A stretch of DNA of 64,000 nt. It comes from Affinundibacterium flavidum (GTDB lineage: Bacteria; Pseudomonadota; Gammaproteobacteria; Burkholderiales; Burkholderiaceae_D). The DNA lies in NCBI RefSeq assembly GCF_014284175.1, contig NZ_JACOGA010000005.1, positions 62,001 through 126,000 on the forward strand, given 5' to 3'. Of the stretch, positions 30,832 to 40,070 are shown piece after piece. Numbering within the stretch: position 1 is the first letter of the stretch; each line of letters begins with the position of its first letter. The translations under genes were made by a program, and so were the position numbers. The notes beneath the pieces were generated by a model. The model saw only the letters and a list, made by a program, of their open reading frames with translations, ran no database searches and was not told where the DNA came from.

Positions 30832-32343
30832 CTATCCAGCAATATGCAGTGTGAACCAGAAAATACTGCCGCCCTGCAAAGAGCTCTCATATCCAACTTC
30901 CCCACCCAATTTATGTACAATGCGTTGCACGATAGATAGTCCTAAACCATGCCCTTGAGCAGCCGCAGGATCAAAGCGTGTGAATTGCTCAAACAACTTT
31001 GTCTGCTGCTCTGAAGTCAATCCTACGCCGGAATCACGTACCCAGCATTTCACAAATCCATTCGCCAAATTAGCGACGCCAATTTCTATCTCTGGTCGGT
31101 CGCCGCCATACTTAATGGCATTCGATAGATAATTTGCCCACACTTCTTCCACCCACTGCGCGTTGGCGGTCACTTGTGGCCAATGTCCGGTAAAAGTGAT
31201 ATGTGCGTGGCGCTCTAGTGTAAGGGGATGTAGTCTTTGATAAGCTTCATGCGCGGTTTGTTCCAAATTCACTTTTTCCAGTTTCAGATTATCGTTTTTT
31301 CTGACGCTGGCTAACAGCAATAAAGAGTCAATGATGGCATGCATCTTTTTCGATGACTGCTGAATACTGGATAACAACACACGATTTTTTTCTGCTGACA
31401 ATTCCAGATTTTCTGCTGTCAGCAAATTGGATGCGCCCATCAAATTACTAATCGGCTGCTTGAGGTCATGCGCGACGGTATGCGCATAGGCATCCAGCTC
31501 TCGATTTTGTATTAGCAACTCTTCTGATTTGCTTTCCAAAAGTATGGTTTTGTTTTGCAAATCCAAGGTGCGCTCTGCCACCAAATGCTCTAATTGTTCA
31601 CGGTAAAGGGCTAACTCTTTATCTAACAAATCGCGTTTATGAATATCATTTTTGATACTCAAGCGCATCGCATTAATCGCATAAACAACTAGATCCAATT
31701 CATCTTGGGTGTCGTTTTCCGGCCTATCCAAACGCAATTCCTGATCTAGCTTGAGCAAATCTAATTGCTGCAAATAGTCTGCAGTTTTTTCAAGGTGTCG
31801 CCCTATCCAACGCCGGATGATAAACAGCACAAACAACGCCGACATGAACAAGCTCACAGTCGTTGTAATCGCAATACTCGTCGCGGTTTCCCACATGCGA
31901 TTTTCAATATTTTTGGCCATCAAATCGACTTCTAATGTCCCCATGACAAATTCATCTGATCCTTCACGGTACACAATTTGAAACTGGCGACTAGCTAAAG
32001 TCTTGGTATGGGCTGGATTCTTTCTCTCCCATTTGTCTTGCAACTCCCCCTTCAGGCGCAAACTTCCAACATCCGGAACCTTGGCGATACCATCTAACAA
32101 AGCGTCAATACGTGGCACATCAACCGACCAAAGTCCGGCAGCCAGACTGGGTAAATAGCTGTTTTCAATTTCGACAAAATGCTGCTCCAGATTATCCAAA
32201 GAAGTTTTATATGCTCCATAAATCTGAAAGCCAGTAACGAGGCTCGCAACCACTAAGGTATATGCCAGCACGACCAGCATAATTTTGCTGCCTATATGTT
32301 TGCGGGGACGATCAACTTCGGGATGAAAAGTCTCTGCGTGCAT
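30832..32343 (-). CDS. membrane histidine kinase paired with a solute-binding protein
   Basis: 503 residues from ATG 32341-32343. TM1 is near 21-42, a periplasmic sensor covers about 43-145, TM2 about 150-175. A HAMP-like linker, a coiled coil, HisKA with VAHDLKQPISNL, and the ATPase (NYLSNAIKYGG, RDSGVGLT, GHGLGLSIV) follow. Motifs are intact. It starts two bases after the stop codon of a solute-binding-like gene, which indicates coupled expression and suggests that the periplasmic protein delivers ligand to the kinase. An in-frame GTG ten codons upstream is possible. No response regulator is adjacent. Confidence 0.9.
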   Translation of the reverse strand: MHAETFHPEVDRPRKHIGSKIMLVVLAYTLVVASLVTGFQIYGAYKTSLDNLEQHFVEIENSYLPSLAAGLWSVDVPRIDALLDGIAKVPDVGSLRLKGELQDKWERKNPAHTKTLASRQFQIVYREGSDEFVMGTLEVDLMAKNIENRMWETATSIAITTTVSLFMSALFVLFIIRRWIGRHLEKTADYLQQLDLLKLDQELRLDRPENDTQDELDLVVYAINAMRLSIKNDIHKRDLLDKELALYREQLEHLVAERTLDLQNKTILLESKSEELLIQNRELDAYAHTVAHDLKQPISNLMGASNLLTAENLELSAEKNRVLLSSIQQSSKKMHAIIDSLLLLASVRKNDNLKLEKVNLEQTAHEAYQRLHPLTLERHAHITFTGHWPQVTANAQWVEEVWANYLSNAIKYGGDRPEIEIGVANLANGFVKCWVRDSGVGLTSEQQTKLFEQFTRFDPAAAQGHGLGLSIVQRIVHKLGGEVGYESSLQGGSIFWFTLHIAG

Positions 32344-32345
32344 GC

Positions 32346-33290
32346 TCAAAATCCTAAAGCGGGAGAAAACCACAAATCAGCGCGCTGCAAAGGCGTGGCT
32401 TCGGTCAAAAAGGGATTGGTCAATGTCAATACAGTGCGTTGGCTTAAATTAGCATGAGCAATCGATTCACCAAAATGCTGCTGAAATAATTGTCGCATAC
32501 TGCCATCTTTAATCGCCGCCAACAAGCCGCGTTCTATGGCCGCCGCCAACGCTGGCTTCTCTCTCGATACGAAAAAATACAAAGGCGCGGGATAATGTAA
32601 CACCCATTTTGGGGCAACGACGAGAGACTGTGCTTTGTGCGCCCTTACCTCAGGCTCAATTTCGGTCAGCGAACGAGGGAAATAGGCAATTCGTTGACGT
32701 TGCAACATAGAGAACAAACCTTGGTAGCTGGAACTCGGACTGACCTTAAATCCGTTCGCTTTTAATATAGGAAAATCTGGCCAGTCATGCCCCTGCCCAG
32801 AGCGCAAGGCACGCAATTGCCCCGCACTATCGAGCCGAGAAAACCGTTCTGCATCTGCCGCATTGATTAGCAACAATCGCCAGCCCAATAGTCCACGATC
32901 TATCGGGATGCGTATTGGTAACAGGCTTTGCTCGCGCTCAGGCGTAGTGAAAGTCCAGACCACATCCAAGTCCTTTCCCAATTGCACATGACGCAATGTG
33001 CGCCATTGAGGCATGTCACGTTTGCTAGGTTTGGGATCGTAGGCCTCGCCAGATTTTACTAAGGCCAGTTTTAACAATGAGATAGGATAATGGCCGCGTT
33101 CATCTTCCGCCATCGACGCAGCCCAGGCGTAGATCACAGGTTGGGGATTAGCTTTATCTGTAAGGTTGCTGGCACCAGCGAGACGAAAAAGCGCCAACAG
33201 AACAATTGCTGCCAATGCTTGAGATAAGAGCATCAGGCGGATTGCACGCAATTGATTGGCACTAGAAATATTGAGATGGATCAAAGTCAT
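32346..33290 (-). CDS. solute-binding-like protein, probable kinase partner
   Basis: 314 residues. The N-terminal hydrophobic stretch (LMLLSQALAAIVLLALFRLAGA, about 19-40) could be a signal peptide or a membrane anchor. The mature part resembles SBP family 3 domains: GWRLLLINAAD, GLFSMLQRQRIAYFPRS and LYFFVSREKPALAAAIERGL. It lacks neighbouring ABC components. The stop codon is two bases from the kinase ATG. Solute-binding proteins that signal through kinases are known (for example in LuxPQ-like and BctE-type systems), but this pairing is inferred from gene order only. Confidence 0.78.
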   Translation of the reverse strand: MTLIHLNISSANQLRAIRLMLLSQALAAIVLLALFRLAGASNLTDKANPQPVIYAWAASMAEDERGHYPISLLKLALVKSGEAYDPKPSKRDMPQWRTLRHVQLGKDLDVVWTFTTPEREQSLLPIRIPIDRGLLGWRLLLINAADAERFSRLDSAGQLRALRSGQGHDWPDFPILKANGFKVSPSSSYQGLFSMLQRQRIAYFPRSLTEIEPEVRAHKAQSLVVAPKWVLHYPAPLYFFVSREKPALAAAIERGLLAAIKDGSMRQLFQQHFGESIAHANLSQRTVLTLTNPFLTEATPLQRADLWFSPALGF

Positions 33291-33568
33291 TGTAGCTTCT
33301 TCATTGCTGTTAAGCGACTTGGCTGATTCGTCATTATCTTAGCCGATTTCAGTTCACTATCATCCTGTCTATACATAGCGTCAGCAAATTTGTTGTAAAG
33401 CAGCAAGCTAAATTACCAATAAACAACTCATTTCGATAAGTCGTGCAACAGCGCGTTTCGGTTCGCGACAAATTCAAAATCTTGATTGCGGCAGTCTACA
33501 TCTTATGCGAAGATAGTTCCGCTAATTTCTACGTAGAAATCCAGATCAATATTCGCCAAGGCATAGTC

Positions 33569-34357
33569 ATGACGATAGCACAGCGCCTGATCAACTGTTC
33601 GATACTCGCACTATGCATAGGCTATACCGCCACGGCGCAAGCACAGGCACTGACGCCCCTCAAATTTTGCTACGAAGATGTAGCGCAGAACCCGTGGACT
33701 TTACCCAATGGTACTGGCCTGAACATCGAATTATTGAAACGCGTTGAAGAAATATTGGGCGAGCGATTTGAATTAATTCCCAAACCATGGAAACGCTGCC
33801 AAGAAGAAGTTAGGAACGGGGTGCTAGATGGCTATTTCGGTGCAGCAGTTTCGGCAGAACGTCAGCAATTTAGTGTCTATCCAAGCCTGCCCGGCGGCGA
33901 GGTAGATACAGCAAGTGCCCTCAACGTCGACCACACGAGAATTTTTATCCGCAACAACAGCCAAGCCAGTTGGGATGGGAAGAACTTAGGAAAAATTAGC
34001 ACGCCAATCGTGGTTCAACGTGGCTATTTGGTGGGTAGTCTACTGGAAAAGCAAGGCTACAAGATACGCGAAGTCCGCACGCTAGAGGATGGACTGAAAC
34101 TACTCATTACAGAGGAAGCTGATGTTGCGATCCTGCAAGGCATCGATGCTTTGCATATGGCAAAGCAAGATCCTCGTTATAAAGACCATTTGCAATGTCA
34201 CCCTCTGCCTTTTCTCAGCTTGCACTTGTATTTACCAATCAATCAACAACGCTACCAACGTGACCCCAAACGATTTCGAGCGATATGGAATGCGATTAAG
34301 ACCGTTCGCAATTCGAGTTCATATCAACAGTTGTTAGAGAACGCAGGGGTACATTAA
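33569..34357 (+). CDS. second solute-binding-like protein (SBP family 3 type)
   Basis: 262 residues from ATG 33569 (MTIAQRLINCSILALC), with a signal peptide to about residue 26. The mature domain shows GLNIELLKRVEEILGERFELIPKPW, NGVLDGYFGAAVSAERQQ and VVQRGYLVGSLLEKQGY, typical of amino-acid-binding proteins, ending in a C-terminal helix. An upstream in-frame start 42 codons earlier gives a non-signal extension and is rejected. It is divergent from the solute-binding/kinase pair across 278 bases and has no transporter genes. It may be an alternative input to the same kinase; this is inference. Confidence 0.82.
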   Translation: MTIAQRLINCSILALCIGYTATAQAQALTPLKFCYEDVAQNPWTLPNGTGLNIELLKRVEEILGERFELIPKPWKRCQEEVRNGVLDGYFGAAVSAERQQFSVYPSLPGGEVDTASALNVDHTRIFIRNNSQASWDGKNLGKISTPIVVQRGYLVGSLLEKQGYKIREVRTLEDGLKLLITEEADVAILQGIDALHMAKQDPRYKDHLQCHPLPFLSLHLYLPINQQRYQRDPKRFRAIWNAIKTVRNSSSYQQLLENAGVH

Positions 34358-34517
34358 GCTTCATAAACTATTGTTAAACTCGTTTGCGTTCAATCCCTAA
34401 CTCTTCTATAGTGATTCTGTAATTGTCTCAGTCCTAAATTTAATCTTATTAACTATTGTTGTCTCTTATATCGGGTTTGTTTCACCTCTTGTTTGCTTTA
34501 CTTATTTGGAGCCTCGC

Positions 34518-34799
34518 ATGAAAAAACTACTCTTAGCAATTGCCTTAATTTGTCCAATGATGATGGTGCACGCTGCCACCGCACAACAATCCAAGATGAC
34601 GACTTGTAACAAAGAAGCGACGGGCAAGAAAGGGGATGAACGGAAGGCATTTATGAAAACATGCTTGTCTGCGAAACCTGCAGTCGAAGAAAAAGAAATG
34701 ACTGCACAGCAATCGAAAATGAAAACCTGTAATGCAGATGCAAAAGGCATGAAAGGTGACGAACGCAAGAAATTTATGTCGACTTGTCTCAAGAAATAG
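34518..34799 (+). CDS. PsiF-repeat protein
   Basis: 93 residues from ATG 34518 with GGAG upstream. A signal peptide (MKKLLLAIALICPMMMVHAA) is followed by two PsiF repeats: TAQQSKMTTCNKEATGKKG and TAQQSKMKTCNADAKGMKG, each with GDERK and a downstream MxTCL. E. coli PsiF is induced by phosphate starvation; its function is unknown. The four Cys of the mature part could form disulfides in the periplasm. It is Lys-rich. Confidence 0.9.
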   Translation: MKKLLLAIALICPMMMVHAATAQQSKMTTCNKEATGKKGDERKAFMKTCLSAKPAVEEKEMTAQQSKMKTCNADAKGMKGDERKKFMSTCLKK

Positions 34800-35142
34800 T
34801 TCGCCGTACGAACTAGGGTCTGTCGCCATAATCAAGACCTGAATGGATGTGCACCCAAACATCGATTCAGGTCCGCAACAGATCAAACTGATTAACTCTT
34901 ACTCCGCTGCAATCGATGCTGTTGGCCTATGCGCCCACAGCACACCGACCCAACAAGTCAGCAAAATAAATCCCCCCACTCCATCCCACCACTTCCTGGC
35001 TCTACAACGTACCAACCATGCTGCGCAGGCACGGGGGCGATACCAAAAAAATCACGACATATGTGCAAGGCAGACTGGGACTACGTAACAATTCGCTGGT
35101 AGTGCCGTAAAGTTTAATGAATAGAAACCAACCGAGATCAAA
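34800..35142. other. intergenic region between convergent psiF-like and proB genes
   Basis: 343 bases with no supported gene. A two-part hairpin GACCTGAAT/ATTCAGGTC plus GATGT/ACATC occupies 34836-34873 (9 and 5 bp, loop GCACCCAA). It has no T-tract but is well placed as a shared transcript end. The remainder is featureless. Confidence 0.55.
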
Positions 35143-36261
35143 CTACTGCAACACCAAATTATCACGATGAATTAATTCAGGTTCTTCCACAAACCCCAAA
35201 ATACTTTCAATCTCGGACGAAGCCTTGCGCATGATTCTGCGGGCATCACCACTATTGTAATTACTTAAGCCCTTAGCGATGGTCTTGCCATTTTCGTCCA
35301 CACAAGTCACCACTGCACCGCGACCGAATTCGCCTTTAACATCGCACACACCGATTGCAAGCAAGGATTTTCCCTCATCACGTAATTTGAGCACAGCTCC
35401 CGCATCAAGCGTGACTTGCCCCGAAGTCTGCAAATGATCCATCATCCATTGCTTACGAGCTGCCAGTGGCGCCATATCTGAACTCAGTTGCGTACCGATT
35501 GCTTCACCTCGCGCTAGGCGCACTAACACATTCTCTTCGCGCCCCCAGGCAATCACAGTATGTGCACCAGAGCGTGCCGCACGTTTTGCCGCGAGAATTT
35601 TAGTCAGCATGCCGCCACTACCCAGACTAGTACCAGCACCGCCCGCCATCGCTTCCAGCGCCACATCGCCAGCTCGCGCCTCATGTACAAATTGCGCATC
35701 TGGATTTTTACGGGGATCGGCGGTGTACAAGCCTCTTTGATCAGTCAATATAATCAAGGCATCAGCTTCCACCAGATTTGCCACTAGTGCACCAAGCGTG
35801 TCGTTATCCCCAAATTTGATTTCATCCGTCACGACGGTATCGTTCTCATTAATCACGGGTACGATGCCAAAGCCAAGCAAGGTCAATAAAGTTGAACGCG
35901 CGTTGAGATAACGTTCTCTATCGGCCAGATCAGCGTGCGTTAACAGAATCTGCGCCGTACCCAGATCATGCGTACGAAAACTCGTCTCGTAAATCTGCGC
36001 CAAACCCATTTGCCCGACGGCAGCACATGCCTGTAACTCATGCACGCCAGTCGGTCGCATCTCAAAGCCCAGACGCAATCGGCCTTCAGCAATCGCGCCC
36101 GAGCTAACTAACACAACTTCCTTACCCATCGCTCTCAGAGCGGCAATCTGCTGAGCCCAATTTGCGATGGCGGTACGGTCGAGTCCTCGACCTTCATTAG
36201 TTACAAGTGAAGAACCAACTTTAACGATAAGGCGCTTGGCGTTTTGTATAAGGGATTGCAT
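35143..36261 (-). CDS. proB: glutamate 5-kinase
   Basis: 372 residues. ProB phosphorylates glutamate to start proline synthesis. The amino-acid kinase domain is visible ([59 protein letters not shown]), followed by a C-terminal PUA domain from about residue 280. The start at ATG 36259-36261 fits the family although the ribosome-binding site is poor. It follows obgE, the common betaproteobacterial order (rplU-rpmA-obgE-proB), but a strong terminator separates them. Confidence 0.96.
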   Translation of the reverse strand: MQSLIQNAKRLIVKVGSSLVTNEGRGLDRTAIANWAQQIAALRAMGKEVVLVSSGAIAEGRLRLGFEMRPTGVHELQACAAVGQMGLAQIYETSFRTHDLGTAQILLTHADLADRERYLNARSTLLTLLGFGIVPVINENDTVVTDEIKFGDNDTLGALVANLVEADALIILTDQRGLYTADPRKNPDAQFVHEARAGDVALEAMAGGAGTSLGSGGMLTKILAAKRAARSGAHTVIAWGREENVLVRLARGEAIGTQLSSDMAPLAARKQWMMDHLQTSGQVTLDAGAVLKLRDEGKSLLAIGVCDVKGEFGRGAVVTCVDENGKTIAKGLSNYNSGDARRIMRKASSEIESILGFVEEPELIHRDNLVLQ

Positions 36262-36390
36262 AAGGAATAAGATAATGCGTTTTCATTCGGAATTGAATCA
36301 CACAAATTATACATTATTCTGAATTTGTTTTAATTTTCGGAATTTTATTTCGATCAAAGATCATGGAAAAATCGTGAAAAATGAAGCCTA

Positions 36391-36429
36391 GACGTAAAAA
36401 GAGCCGAACAAGTCGGCTCTTTTTACGTC
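36391..36429 (-). terminator. terminator between obgE and proB
   Basis: 17-bp perfect stem GACGTAAAAAGAGCCGA/TCGGCTCTTTTTACGTC (36391-36407, 36413-36429) with a 5-base loop, 23 bases after the obgE stop codon. A/T tracts inside the stem suit termination in both directions. Confidence 0.85.
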
Positions 36430-36452
36430 GAAAACGATACTGTGAAAACGAA

Positions 36453-37562
36453 TTAATCTATCACTTTAAAACGCGGATCATCCGGATCAATCGACAAAAT
36501 CCCCTGCGCTTCCTCTTTCATTTGCGTCTCTTGCGAGCGCTGTTCTGCTGTACGTTTTTCTTCGAGATGAACGTAAATGTCATTCACCAGCGCCTGGCAA
36601 CCATCATGCGTCAGCGCAGAAATTTCAAATACTGGACCCTTCCAGCCAAAGCGTTTGACAAAATCTTTGACACGTTTTTTGCGATCTTCTTCGCTCAATA
36701 CATCAAGCTTATTCAAGACTAACCAGCGTGGTTTGTCTGCCAAGCTTTCATCGTATTTTTGCAGCTCTTTGATCAAAGCTTTTGCATCTTTGACTGGATC
36801 TGCACCTTCGTCAAACGGAGCTAAGTCAACGATGTGCAAGAGCAAACCGGTGCGTTGTAAATGCTTCAAAAATTGTACGCCAAGGCCAATACCATCCGCT
36901 GCACCTTCAATCAAACCTGGAATATCGGCGATCACGAAGCTCTTTTCGTGACTGACACGTACCATGCCCAAATTTGGATGCAAAGTGGTAAAAGGATAAT
37001 CAGCGATCTTAGGACGCGCGTTCGACACAGCGGTGATGAAAGTCGATTTACCTGCATTTGGCAAACCCAACAAGCCAACGTCAGCCAGTACTTTTAATTC
37101 GAGTTTCAGTTCACGGCGTTCGCCTTCTTTACCATCACTACGTTGACGCGGTGCGCGGTTAGTCGATGATTTAAAATGGATATTACCCCAACCACCTTCA
37201 CCGCCTCGTGCCAATAAAACTTCTTGACCATGTTCCGTGATATCAGCGATGACTTCATCTGTATTACGATCAACAATCAAGGTGCCAACTGGCATACGCA
37301 AACGGATATCGTCTGCGCCTTTGCCGTAACAATCTGCGCCACGGCCATTTTCACCGTCTTTAGCTTTGTGTAACTTGGAATAGCGGAAATCAACCAGTGT
37401 GTTGATATTACGGTCACCGATCGCATAAATACTGCCACCTTTACCGCCGTCGCCACCGTCGGGGCCGCCAAATGGGCGGAATTTCTCACGACAGAAAGAG
37501 GCAACACCGTTGCCGCCATCGCCTGCAATGACTTCGATTCTTGCTTCGTCAATAAATTTCAT
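36453..37562 (-). CDS. obgE: Obg GTPase (ribosome assembly)
   Basis: 369 residues. The N-terminal Gly-rich Obg fold (about 1-158, with [14 protein letters not shown]) is followed by the G domain: [18 protein letters not shown] and NKLD. The C-terminal tail is acidic and basic mixed. Obg binds the 50S subunit and links ribosome assembly, stringent response and division. ATG 37560-37562 follows GGCGG. It is downstream of rplU-rpmA, the conserved order. Confidence 0.97.
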   Translation of the reverse strand: MKFIDEARIEVIAGDGGNGVASFCREKFRPFGGPDGGDGGKGGSIYAIGDRNINTLVDFRYSKLHKAKDGENGRGADCYGKGADDIRLRMPVGTLIVDRNTDEVIADITEHGQEVLLARGGEGGWGNIHFKSSTNRAPRQRSDGKEGERRELKLELKVLADVGLLGLPNAGKSTFITAVSNARPKIADYPFTTLHPNLGMVRVSHEKSFVIADIPGLIEGAADGIGLGVQFLKHLQRTGLLLHIVDLAPFDEGADPVKDAKALIKELQKYDESLADKPRWLVLNKLDVLSEEDRKKRVKDFVKRFGWKGPVFEISALTHDGCQALVNDIYVHLEEKRTAEQRSQETQMKEEAQGILSIDPDDPRFKVID

Positions 37563-37833
37563 GTTTGCCGCCTAAACGAAAGGGCTTTTCAGCCTTGATT
37601 CCCAGTCTTTCTTTTTGGTGGCATCTTGCTTGATCTAGACGCGCTTGAAAACCGAACACTGGGCGATTACGAATTGAGAGTCTGAACGGGCTATTGTGCT
37701 GTTTTAATTCTCTAGCAGCAATAGACAATGTTCTAAGACAAAGTAAGCTAATGAGGAAGCCATTAGCCTTGATGATCGCTACGATCATCCAACTTTACAA
37801 AGATTAATACTTCCTGTAAATCTTCTGAAAACT

Positions 37834-37866
37834 AAAAAGGCTCTACCTATGGCAGAGCCTCTTTTT
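37834..37866 (-). terminator. terminator after rpmA
   Basis: AGGCTCT/AGAGCCT stem (37838-37844, 37854-37860) with flanking A and T tracts, 50 bases beyond the rpmA stop codon. It would separate rplU-rpmA from obgE or act as an attenuator between them. Confidence 0.75.
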
Positions 37867-37912
37867 AGCTTGCGCTTACAGCAAATTGTCAGCTTAAAAA
37901 ATTAAGCAGTAA

Positions 37913-38170
37913 TTACGCAGTAACCACGGTCACTGTTTGACGCTTCAACGCGCCTTTGATTGCAAATTGTACTTTGCCTGTTACCAGAGCGTACAAAGTG
38001 TGATCTTTACCCATACCAACGCCTTCGCCAGCGTGTACACGTGTACCGCGTTGACGTACGATGATACCGCCAGCATTGATAGCTTGGCCGCCGTAAACTT
38101 TAACGCCTAAGCGTTTTGACTCTGAGTCACGGCCGTTGCGCGTGGTGCCGCCGCCTTTTTTATGTGCCAT
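37913..38170 (-). CDS. rpmA: 50S ribosomal protein L27
   Basis: 85 residues, standard length, beginning [20 protein letters not shown], which reaches the peptidyl-transferase centre. AGGAG precedes ATG 38168-38170. It is 52 bases downstream of rplU in the same transcript. Confidence 0.98.
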   Translation of the reverse strand: MAHKKGGGTTRNGRDSESKRLGVKVYGGQAINAGGIIVRQRGTRVHAGEGVGMGKDHTLYALVTGKVQFAIKGALKRQTVTVVTA

Positions 38171-38222
38171 TTAATAGCTCCTTGAATTCTAGTGAATATG
38201 CTCTACGTCGTTCTTAACGGGA

Positions 38223-38534
38223 TTAACCGTTGATAGAAACGATTTGCAGTTCAGTGTAGTTTTGGCGATGACCTTGGCGCTTTTGGTAATGCTTACGACG
38301 ACGCATTTTGAAAATGCGAACTTTGTCGTGACGACCTTGGTCGATTACCTTAACCAGCACCGTTGCACCTGCGACCAATGGAGTACCAAATTTAATGGTT
38401 TCTCCAGCACCCATAGCGAGTACTTGATCGATAGTGAATTCGGAGCCAATGTCTGCAGGTATCTGTTCTACTTTAAGTTTTTCACCAGCGACAACTTTAT
38501 ATTGTTTGCCACCGGTTTTTATGACCGCGTACAT
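38223..38534 (-). CDS. rplU: 50S ribosomal protein L21
   Basis: 103 residues from ATG 38532-38534 ([14 protein letters not shown]) with GAGG upstream. The C-terminal [20 protein letters not shown] is the family signature. In-frame codons upstream are not conserved. It is the first gene after the promoter at 38625-38653. Confidence 0.97.
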   Translation of the reverse strand: MYAVIKTGGKQYKVVAGEKLKVEQIPADIGSEFTIDQVLAMGAGETIKFGTPLVAGATVLVKVIDQGRHDKVRIFKMRRRKHYQKRQGHRQNYTELQIVSING

Positions 38535-38624
38535 GTGAAACCTCATCAAATAAATAATAGGGATTCCCGAGAGCTCTTAGCGACATCTATTGACATCACC
38601 AACAAAAAATCAAGGGAACTGCGG

Positions 38625-38653
38625 ATTATACATAGCTTGCTGAGACAGGTCAA
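38625..38653 (-). promoter_or_regulatory. sigma-70 promoter of rplU-rpmA
   Basis: On the minus strand TTGACC (38648-38653) and TATAAT (38625-38630) have a 17-base spacer. It lies just downstream of the GH18 gene stop codon, so rplU-rpmA has its own strong promoter with an approximately 85-base leader. Confidence 0.85.
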
Positions 38654-38711
38654 AGACTTTTGCGTAATTTTTCAGCAGCGACTTATCAATTCATAGCCAA
38701 TTGTCAATGTT

Positions 38712-39716
38712 TTACCGCGGCGAAGTTTTCACTCCAGCCCTCAATTGCTGTATTTGCTGAACCTCATTCCAGGTTTGGACGCTGCGCCATTCCTTTGCAG
38801 CCAGCTGCAAATCCCACAAAGCGATTCCTACGCCCAAATTCTTAGCCTCTTGCAAATGTGCAGAAATACTTGAGCCCAATCCCGCCTCACCCCACTGTGC
38901 TAGCCAAGTTGGCATACCAAGTACAATTTGATCTGTGCGATAGCCAGCTTTCTTCGCGTAAGCAAGTTGCCAACTATATTTGAAAATCGGAGCACCGCCT
39001 TCGCACGCTACTTTGCCGTCGGGGGTAAAGCTATTGGAGTTTCCTTCATACAGATCTTGGTAACCCATGCTGTGAATCGCATCAATATGTCCCGTCCAAT
39101 CCCGCCACCAACGCATATTCGGGGCATTGATGCAGGGACTGTGAAAGCTATCAATGGTCAATAATTTCTTTTGCTTTCTGAGCTGTTTGCTTAAAGCTTT
39201 CACAAATTTAGCGTAGTCAGCCCGGTCTGTATCCAGCTCGCCCTCACCTTCCAAATCAAGATCAATGCCATCCAATTCAAACTGATGCATGGTCTTAATT
39301 AAAGAAGCAGCGAATTCTTGCGGATGATCTCTAAAAGCACGTCTGGCCAAATCCCAGTCCCATTTCTTCATCACTTGGGAATTGTTATACACAGTTAAAA
39401 GCACTTGTATCTTGCGTTGCTTCGCCCAGCTAATGATTTGAAGTAATTTTGCCGGATCAACTGACCGTCCACTCTCGTCAACCGGTGCGAACACAACACT
39501 TTTACCGTCGGCAGCAGGATTCCAGAATTGCAAGCCTATCCGCGTCAAACCCAATGCTATATGTGGATTCTCTTGCAAAGCTTGCATAGATTTTTCAACT
39601 CCGTATGCGGGAATCCAAGCTATCACTTGCGTCTGCTGACTTTGAGCACATGCGTGCCAATTCATACAAATTTGCAGAATAGTTACTAAAAAGACCTGAA
39701 TTAAGCGCTTTAACAT
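38712..39716 (-). CDS. GH18-like exported glycosidase or glycan-binding protein
   Basis: 334 residues, signal peptide to about residue 24. The barrel carries the GH18 signature DGIDLDLE, with Asp149, Asp152, Asp154 and Glu156 (the DxxDxDxE catalytic pattern, complete). Further motifs are IDSFHSPCINAPNM and IHSMGYQDLY. GH18 enzymes hydrolyse chitin or related N-acetylglucosamine polymers; a periplasmic or secreted role is inferred. It separates rplU from ispB, which are usually adjacent and divergent, so it looks like an insertion at a conserved locus. Base composition does not differ visibly. Confidence 0.82.
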   Translation of the reverse strand: MLKRLIQVFLVTILQICMNWHACAQSQQTQVIAWIPAYGVEKSMQALQENPHIALGLTRIGLQFWNPAADGKSVVFAPVDESGRSVDPAKLLQIISWAKQRKIQVLLTVYNNSQVMKKWDWDLARRAFRDHPQEFAASLIKTMHQFELDGIDLDLEGEGELDTDRADYAKFVKALSKQLRKQKKLLTIDSFHSPCINAPNMRWWRDWTGHIDAIHSMGYQDLYEGNSNSFTPDGKVACEGGAPIFKYSWQLAYAKKAGYRTDQIVLGMPTWLAQWGEAGLGSSISAHLQEAKNLGVGIALWDLQLAAKEWRSVQTWNEVQQIQQLRAGVKTSPR

Positions 39717-40002
39717 AAAGAATAAGGTGGTTTAGGTATCCCCCACATTCTTGAGGGAATCCGCTCAATGTGCAATTGGTATTTTACAGGTACTTATATT
39801 TCAAAACCGAGTCAGATTAATTTTATACTCCTTAAAATGTGTTCACAGCGAACGCAAAATGAGGCAATTGGTCTGCTGCAAAGTTGCAACGTCTATGACT
39901 TGCCCATGTCATTTTCACGCCTGATCTGACAAATGCGGAATAAAAAAGCAGAAGATTCATCATAAATCAAAGCTAAAACCTAGCTTTTTATGCGGCCGCT
40001 CT

Positions 40003-40030
40003 CTGGCATCGCACACTAACATCGTATAAT
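40003..40030 (+). promoter_or_regulatory. ispB promoter
   Basis: CTGGCA (40003-40008) and a perfect TATAAT (40025-40030) are 16 bases apart. Upstream, 39717-40002 holds a weak AAAGCTA/TAGCTTT hairpin at 39969-39987 with a T run and no gene. Confidence 0.7.
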
Positions 40031-40070
40031 CACGCCACCTTTTAATTTTGCTTTCTTGCGGGATACACTC

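Noticed and set aside
34813..34835. possible insertion-sequence end (AGGGTCTGTCGCC)
   Set aside because: No matching inverted end, no transposase and no target duplication were found in the window; kept only as a remark.
34843..35088. 81-codon frame between the PsiF-like gene and proB
   Set aside because: It overlaps the hairpin at 34836-34873 and has no coding character.
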